A DNA stretch of 64,000 bases from Proteles cristata cristata (taxonomy: Eukaryota; Chordata; Mammalia; Carnivora; Hyaenidae): contig JAESUZ010002888.1 of the NCBI GenBank assembly GCA_017311185.1, positions 1,116,001 through 1,180,000 on the forward strand, in the 5' to 3' direction. A program made the translations under genes and the position numbers. Under the pieces are notes generated by a model. The model saw only the letters and a list, made by a program, of their open reading frames with translations, did no database searches and was not told the DNA's origin. Positions 57,822 through 64,000 of the stretch are shown here, piece after piece (position 1 is the stretch's first letter; each line of letters begins with the position of its first letter).

Positions 57822-57970
57822 GATGTATAAATCATTATTATCCCTTTCAGAGGTGATAAAATCCAAACTCAGAGAAAAGTAACCTCGAAGATCACAAAAG
57901 TAGGAAATGGCAAAATTTCTTATCATCCAAATTCGAAATTTTAGACAGCAGAACCTATTCCATCTAGCCT
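57822..57970 (-). mobile_element. MIR, minus
   Basis: AATCATTATTATCCCTTTCAG, AACTCAGAGAAAAGTAACC, GATCACAAAAGTAGGAAATGG and CAGCAGAACCTATTCC fit the MIR complement. It abuts the LTR end. Confidence 0.65.
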
Positions 57971-57974
57971 AAAC

Positions 57975-58477
57975 AGGGAGAGATTGAAGATAACATACTA
58001 TGTAGGTCGCAGGACCCTCGAGATGTATATATATAAGATCCATAGCTTTAGGCCATGTTTATAAGACAGCTTCTAGAGCCACAACATATAATTGGTAGGA
58101 CAAGTAAACTGCAGACTTGCCTGAACTAAGATCATACTTCCTCAGCTGTGATGAGAAACCTGTCCCACTGCTGTACCCAGAAAACACACTGCCTCTGCTC
58201 CTGCCTCCACCAGCCGTAACTCATGGATAGCTCATGGTCACTTCTGAAGCAAAGTCTCAGGGGATACATCTAAGGGATAGAACCAAGGGTGGGATGAGGG
58301 TGAGACAGGAGGCAGTTGGGGTATAAAACTGAAGGGGACCCTCACTTTCAGAGTCATGTCTGTCCAGGACAAGCACTTGAGAATGGGTGTGTCCTTAAAT
58401 TTTGTAGCTTGGGAGCTTTGCTTTCCTTACGCAAGTCCTGACCCTAGCCCTGAATCATCAGTCTTCGCCTTAGCTGT
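57975..58477. other. unique non-coding DNA
   Basis: About 0.5 kb up to the L1 target site. No feature supported. Confidence 0.5.
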
Positions 58478-58495
58478 AAAAAAGGTGGGGAATGT

Positions 58496-59545
58496 CAGTG
58501 TGGTTTTGGTCTGCATTTCCCTGATGAGGAGGGATGCTGAGCATCATTTCATGTGTCTGTTGGACATCTGGATGTCCTCTTTGGAGAAGTGTCTGTTCAT
58601 GTCTTCTGCCCATTTCTTCACTGGATTATTTGTCTTTCAGGTGTGGAGTTCGGTGAGTTCCTTATAGATTTTGGATACTAGCCCTTTATCTGATATGTCA
58701 TTTGCAACTATCTTTTCCCATTCCATTGGTTGCCTATTAGTTGTATGGATTGTTTCCTTTGCCATGAAGGAGCTTTTAATCTTGATGAGGTCCCAATAGT
58801 TTATTTTTACTCTTGATTCCCTTGCTTTTGGGGATGTGTCAAGCAAGAAATTGCTGCAGTTGAGGTCAAGGAAGTTGTTTCCTGTTTTCTCCTCTAGGGT
58901 TTTGATGGTTTCCTGTCTCACATTCAGGTCCTTTATCCATTTTGAGTTTATTTTTGTGTATGGTGTGAGGAAGTGATCTAGTTTCATTCTGCTGCATGCT
59001 GCTGTCCAGTTCTCCCAGCACCATCTGTTAAAGAGGCTGTCTTTTTTCCATTGGATACTCTTCCCCGCTTTTTCAAAGATTAGTCAGCCATATATTTGTG
59101 GGTCTAATGTTCATAGCAGCACTTTCAACAATAGCCAAATCATGGAAAGAGCCTAAGTGCCCATCAACTGATGAATGGATCAAGAAGATGTGTTTTATCT
59201 ATACAATGGAATACTACATGGCAATGAGAAAGAATGAAATCTGGCCATTTGTAGCAATGTGGATGGAACCTGAGGGTGTTATGCTGAGCGAAATAAGTCA
59301 GGCAGAGAAAGACAGATACCATATGTTTTCACTTATAGGTGGATTAGGAGAAACTTAATGGAGGACCATGGGGGATGAGAAGGGGAAAAATGGGAGAGTA
59401 AGGGAGGCAAACCATGAGAGACTCTTGAATACTGGGAACAAACTGAGGGCTGATGAGGGTGGGTGATGGCCATAGAGGAGGGCACTTGTTGGGATGAGCA
59501 CTGGGTGTTATACGGAAACCAGCTTGACAATAAACTATGAAAGGA
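58496..59545 (+). mobile_element. young carnivore L1 with inverted 5' segment (twin priming)
   Basis: Positions 58496 to about 59100 are L1 ORF2 in antisense. The minus frame 58637-58987 reads [31 protein letters not shown] and [17 protein letters not shown]. From about 59101 the sequence switches to sense: FIAALSTIAKSWKEPKCPST, WIKKMCFIYTMEYYMAM, MLSEISQAEKDRYHMFSL, stop, then 3' UTR with TGGGATGAGCACTGGGTG and an A tail. A perfect 18-bp duplication (58478-58495 and 59546-59563) encloses both parts, proving a single insertion. The segment between inverted and sense parts is deleted. The copy is inactive. Confidence 0.95.
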
Positions 59546-59635
59546 AAAAAAGGTGGGGAATGTAGATTTCTAAAATCTTTGTTTTCTTTGTTTTCAAAAA
59601 TTGGTAGGAAAATATCAAATTGTGAAGAGGGCATT

Positions 59636-59843
59636 TAAAAAAATTTGTAATGTTTATTCATTTATGAGAGAGAGAGGTAGAGAGCAGGGGAGGGGCAGAG
59701 CGAGAGGGAGACACAGAATCCGAAGCAGGCTCCAGGCTCTGAGCTGTCAGCACAGAGCCCGGTGTGGTGCTTGAACCCACGAACCATGAGATCATGACCT
59801 GACCTGAAGCTGGTGCTTAGCCAGCTGAGTCACCCAGGCGCCC
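59636..59843 (-). mobile_element. SINEC, minus
   Basis: AATGTTTATTCATTTATGAGAG, body GAGAGGTAGAGAGCAGGGG, GTGCTTGAACCCACGAACC, GAGTCACCCAGGCGCCC. Partial duplications TGTGAAGAGGGCATT (59621-59635) and TGTGAAGGAAGTATT (59844-59858). Confidence 0.95.
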
Positions 59844-59859
59844 TGTGAAGGAAGTATTG

Positions 59860-60280
59860 AAAAGATCCTTGTACAAAAACTTATTTGAGGCACAGGATGT
59901 CTTGGTTTTTCTGAAACTTCCTGGCTCTGTATTTATGAACTCTCTCTAATCTTTTGTTTGCCTGCAATCCCAGCAAAGCTGGTCTGCTTCTTATAATATC
60001 TTGTTTACAGCATGGAGCAGCAGCCAATGCATCCTACTTACCATTCTAGCTCTTTCCAGCTGTTTCTCCTAGAACTTTGGGGTTGGTTGGCACGTGGTAT
60101 ATCCTTCTAGATACTACAGGTCCTAGTTTCACCAAATATTTCACTCTGGTAAAGCAGTTTGCAGTGCCTGTTTGCTTGCTGCTTCTGGCCTACGGTGTGA
60201 CAACCACCCTCATGATATATATTTTAACTTTTTGTTATTGAAGCACCTCCACTCGGGACACTAATTTCTGTATTATATTG
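59860..60280. other. unique non-coding DNA
   Basis: No feature recognised. Confidence 0.45.
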
Positions 60281-60284
60281 ATGA

Positions 60285-60560
60285 AAATAAAAATGGTTCA
60301 AACGGCAGGAGTTTGTTTCTCATGTTCTAGGGTGAACAGTTCCAATTGAGAGGATGTACTTCTCCATTAGGTCTTTGGGGACCCAGGCAAAGAGAGAACA
60401 TATTCTGCTTTCAATATGTGGCTTTGAAGATGGCTTTAAGTAATTGTTGTACAGTCTGCAAGAAGTGAAATAGGACACGCAACCAGTGTCCTGGGAGGTA
60501 TGATGGGCCAGGGGAGGAAGTAACTAATACTCTTTTTCTCACATTCTTGTTAACCCGATC
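60285..60560 (+). repeat. possible ancient interspersed repeat, family unknown
   Basis: GGAGTTTGTTTCTCATGTTC, GGTGAACAGTTCCAATTGAG, GGACCCAGGCAAAGAGAG and TGTGGCTTTGAAGATGGC follow the order of a repeat common in mammals that I cannot name with certainty. Low similarity. Confidence 0.3.
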
Positions 60561-60564
60561 TAGA

Positions 60565-62340
60565 AGGGAAATTTGAAAATACAGCCTTCCATAGACAGAA
60601 GAAGAAGTAATGTTGCAGAAACGTATTTATGTGTAAGGTAGCATCAATCACTCATTTAATTAAATATTATGCAAGCTGATTTAATATTATTATAAAAAAG
60701 AGTTGCTAACTAGAAAACTATGCTGCATTTTTGGAACTATATAAAAAAGGTTAGTCAATACTTAAAAAATACTGTTGAAAAAGGTGCATATAAACAAAAT
60801 ATAAAGAATGGATTAAATAATGTTAATACTTAAAAGATTTTGGATCTCAGGGTGGTTTCTTTTTTGTAAATCAAAGTCTTTAAACATTTGTTTCAAAATA
60901 TAAATAAACTAAAATAAAAAATTACAAGTCATAGGTAGTCTATGTAAGATGGCAAATAACTCCAATTAGTGGTCCCCTATTTAAAAGAAATATGTCATCT
61001 AAAACTTAGTAAATAAACATGCGTTCATTTAATTTTGGTTTTGTAACCAACTTTTTCAATGACCAAAGACTGGTCTTAATTGTGCTGGTAAAGAGGATAT
61101 CTATTCTATTTAATATTCACTAATGTTTTTCCTCATTTTTGTAAAATGAATATGAATGGTCCAAATTTCAGATATCTTGGAATATTCTTTCCTGTCTTAG
61201 GTGACAAAAGAGCATAGTAGAGATTTCATTTTGGTAGGTATCATAGTATGAGCTAATTTATATCCATAAGAGGACGAAATCCCTTCATTTGTTGTGATTT
61301 TTCATTTAGAGCACTGTTTGATACTCTTAGAAGCTAGATGAAATGATCTCATGGACGGATGAGTATTTTTATGCCTCAAGGAATCCTACATTCACTGAAC
61401 TGTTTTGGAGTCCCAGGAGAAAAGTGTCATCGGACACTGGAACCCCTCTGCTAGGGCAAACACTGAAAAGTCAGCTGGCAGTCAGTTTCCACTGTGCCAT
61501 GACATATAATCTTCAATAATTTGCTTACTATGTGGCTCTTTGATTCTGTAAAAATAACTAGGAGGCATTGTTAATTTCATAGGAACTGCTGAAGTCAGTA
61601 ATTATTAAATAGTTGCATATCCATAGCAAATAAAAATGTCATAAGCAATTAATAGATACGTTCTCCTCATGATTAATTTTCAAGTTAGGCTTTTCTTTCC
61701 CAAACAGCAACTTTGCTGGAAAACCTATGATTCCCACAAGTACATATTCCACTGGAGATATCCATGATTCATAGTCTCCCAGGGCCTCGCTGAGAAATTT
61801 AAATCCCACATGCAAAAATTTCTGTCTGATCTGTAGGCCTCTCAACCTCACTCTTGTAAAACACTGCCTGCTCTCAATCAACATCCTTTTGTACCAGCCA
61901 AGATACTGATGGAAGAACAGAAAACCATGTTCATAGCCACACAGGGACAAGAGAATTCCTAGAGAAATAATCAGTCTGAAGAAACTCTAAAATAGTTGAC
62001 ATTTGATTCGCATTGAGTTGGTAGGTCTAGTGTTGCTAGGAATCAGAAATGCGGATTTCAGAACTTAATGTGACTACACATTAAGTGTTTCAACTTGTGG
62101 TTCTTCATTATCATATAGAAAAAATGGCATAAATGGTATTAGTTCCCTCGACTGTATTAATTTAGACCTGAAAATTTCCCCACTGTTTCTCATACAGATG
62201 TCCACAATTTACTTGTCCTTTTCTCTAGCTTGTTCTGATTCAAAATGTGTCACATTTTATCTAAAGGAGCTGGTATTTCACACCCTGATCCTCAATCATA
62301 GTTAAGGTGCCTCTCTGAATAGAGGCATTGTCAAATATTG
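60565..62340. other. unique non-coding DNA
   Basis: About 1.8 kb, SINE-free. The 103-codon minus frame at 61639-61950 is open, but I see no domain, signal peptide or relative. Treated as chance. Confidence 0.5.
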
Positions 62341-62361
62341 ATCTGAAATTATGCTTCTATT

Positions 62362-62561
62362 GGGGCATGTGGGTGGCTCAGCCGGTTAAGTATCTGACTT
62401 TGGCTCCGGTCATGATCATGCAATTTGTGAGTTTGAGCCCCATGTTGGGCTCTGTGCTGACAGCTCAGGGCCTGAAGCCTGCTTCAGATTCTGTGTCTCC
62501 CTTTCTCTCTGCCCCTCCCATGCTCATGCTGTGTCTGTCTCTCAATAATAAATAAACATTA
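62362..62561 (+). mobile_element. SINEC, plus, well bounded
   Basis: Head GGGGCATGTGGGTGGCTCAG, body, tail AATAATAAATAAACATTA. Perfect 16-bp duplication AAATTATGCTTCTATT (62346-62361 and 62562-62577). The 75-codon frame 62328-62555 is SINE sequence. Confidence 0.96.
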
Positions 62562-62579
62562 AAATTATGCTTCTATTAT

Positions 62580-62840
62580 TCTTACAACAAAAACAAAATT
62601 AACACAATGGCTTTTTTTCCTCATTCTCAAAAAAATTACTTGGGAAATACAAAGTGAGAATACATGGAGGAACAATATTCCTTTGTCAGTGGCTATTAAA
62701 TAAAAAGTGAAATTAAGATTCTGCTTTTTCACACTTGGTTGTATAAAGGCAAATAATTGCTAATATATTCCCACAGTATCTGTCAAATGATTAAAAAGTT
62801 TATTCCCAATTTAATCAATGCCAAAGAAAAGAAAGTCACT
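62580..62840. other. unique AT-rich DNA
   Basis: Short unassigned stretch between SINE and LTR. Confidence 0.45.
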
Positions 62841-62844
62841 GTGA

Positions 62845-63202
62845 CAGAAGAATGATGCCCCCCCACCCCCCGCCACTGAAAGATGTCCATATCCAAATCC
62901 CCAGCATCTGTAAATGTGTTACCATAAAAGCCAAAGGACTTTGTACATGTGATTAAGTTAAGGGTTCTGTGGTGCTGAGATTATTCTGGATTCTCTTGGT
63001 GGGCTGATATAGTCAAAAGAGTCCTTACAGGAAAGAGGAAGGAGAGGCAGAGTCAGAGAAAGAGATCTGATCCTGGAAGCAAGGTGAAAAAGAGAGAGAG
63101 AAGGTAAAGGAGAGGGAGAGGAAGAGGGAGGGAGATGAACTTGCAAATGCTATCCCTCTGGCTTTGAAAATGGAGGGAGGGGCCTGGAGCTACAGGATGC
63201 AG

Positions 63203-63259
<57 letters not shown>

Positions 63260-63455
63260 TGGGGGGGGGTTGTGACCCCCTGGAGCTGGAAAAGGCAAAA
63301 GAAGCCTGTTCAGGACCTCCTTGAGGAATTCAGTCAGGATGACACCTTGATTTTAAGATTCCTGACCTCCCGAAATTAAGATAATAAACTTGTGTTGTTT
63401 GAAGTTTGCAGCCGTGGTCACTTGATACAGTAGCAATAGAAAACTCACACGTTCA
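62845..63455 (+). mobile_element. MLT1 LTR (MaLR), plus, with internal TG microsatellite
   Basis: GAAAGATGTCCATATCCAAATC, CCAGCATCTGTAAATGTG, GATTAAGTTAAGGGTTCTG, GGAGCTGGAAAAGGCAAAAG, ACACCTTGATTTTAAGATTCC, GATAATAAACTTGTGTTG (AATAAA near 63384-63389) and CAGTAGCAATAGAAAACTC follow MLT1 from 5' to 3'. A TG repeat has expanded within the GA-rich middle, making it longer than usual. Opposite orientation to the copy at 30.8 kb. Confidence 0.87.
63205..63256. repeat. (TG)n microsatellite, about 26 units
   Basis: About 52 bp of uninterrupted GT alternation, followed by TTGT and a G run at 63261-63269. Frames reading VCVCVC or HTHTHT are artefacts of it. Confidence 0.98.
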
Positions 63456-64000
63456 CTCTAGCACTCCTCTACTTTTCAAATTATATGGTTTCTAAATCTT
63501 CCATGGAAATTGCATTTATTAGGTATGATGAAATTCAGATTAGATTTGGGATACATTTGAAGATTTAGACACTAAAAATTATTCCTACAATGACACATCA
63601 AACTATTTATAACAATGGAGTAGAAATGTTCCCTCCCATGTGTATATGTACATATATGATTCTACATAAGGTATACAATTCCCCATATATATTTGTTCAC
63701 ATAATTACTGAATAATAAAATAATAATGGAAAACTGCCTTTTAAACACCAACAGCAATAAGACATTATAGTAAATATATAAAATAAAGAGTAAATAAACA
63801 TTTAGAATTCATAAAATCATGGATGCTGCCAATATTCCTGGGGAACTAAATGTTAAACTTATTATATATTCAAAACCTTTTTGCTTCTATAATACTTTTA
63901 GGTTATAAAGATAGTACAAGAGGGTTACAGAGGTAATAGACTTAGCTCAACCTAATGTTAACATTTTATCTAAGTATAGTATGAAAATGAATTAACATTA
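63456..64000. other. unique AT-rich DNA
   Basis: No feature recognised up to the end of the window. Confidence 0.5.

Noticed and set aside
58637..58987. 116-codon minus frame
   Set aside because: Inverted part of a twin-primed L1 (ORF2), enclosed by the same duplication as the sense part.
59098..59358. 86-codon + frame
   Set aside because: Sense L1 ORF2 terminus of the same insertion.
61639..61950. 103-codon minus open frame
   Set aside because: No recognisable domain or partner. Such lengths occur many times by chance in this AT-rich window.
63053..63379. Open frames on both strands with HTHTHT or VCVCVC runs
   Set aside because: Translation of the TG microsatellite within an LTR.
1..64000. 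A previously undescribed multi-gene system
   Set aside because: The window shows transposon relics and unique non-coding DNA only. No gene cluster of any kind can be supported.

Overview
This window is non-coding nuclear DNA from a carnivore, almost certainly a felid. The diagnostic signal is a tRNA-Lys-derived SINE in the cat-lineage form (SINEC_Fc type). Its head reads GGGGCRCCTGGGTGGCTCAG, followed by a pol III B box (GGTTCGAGCCCC), a CT-rich body, an AATAAATAAA motif and an A tail. I count 23 copies, 10 on the + strand and 13 on the - strand. Carnivore-type L1 3' ends carrying the phrase TGGGATGAGCACTGGGTGTT support the same assignment. I see no host protein-coding gene, rRNA, functional tRNA or CRISPR. 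The open frames present are short (at most 134 codons) and are either pieces of L1 or chance frames. The window is intergenic or deep intronic.

Layout. 1-5.6 kb: a young SINE, a 5'-truncated young L1, more SINEs, and an old L1 3' end followed directly by an L2 3' end. 5.8-12.8 kb: SINE-rich, with an unrecognised coding-like block (minus strand, about 6.63-7.09 kb), MIRs, a MER5A, a possible LTR and a cluster of three SINEs at 10.66-11.40 kb. 12.8-17.1 kb: mostly unique. 17.1-20.7 kb: an L1M/HAL1-type 5' part with ORF1, followed by an L1 3' part. 20.9-25 kb: a mosaic of old L1 pieces in both orientations. 25-35 kb: SINE-poor, with MER20, MIR, one minus-strand SINE at 29.0 kb, an MLT1 LTR, a 51-bp AT microsatellite and an unexplained block near 30.2-30.6 kb that could be a conserved non-coding element. 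35-39.5 kb: SINEs, a palindromic Tigger-like DNA transposon, an AT microsatellite and an L1 3' end. 40-46.2 kb: MIRs, an L1 tail interrupted by CT and CA microsatellites, a SINE nested in a SINE, MER20/MER5A relatives and an MLT1-like LTR. 46.7-57 kb: scattered SINEs, L2, MIRs and an antisense L1M piece split by a SINE. 57-60 kb: SINE, solo ERVL-like LTR, MIR, a young L1 with the inverted 5' end typical of twin priming, and a SINE. 60-64 kb: unique DNA, a SINE and an MLT1 LTR carrying a long TG microsatellite.

Nothing here works together as a pathway. What can be read is a history of insertions. The oldest layers are L2, MIR, MER5A/MER20, MLT1 and L1M. Younger layers are SINEC and carnivore L1, many with intact target-site duplications (TSDs) that fix their exact boundaries. 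Repeat family names are from memory of consensus sequences, so subfamily labels are tentative.
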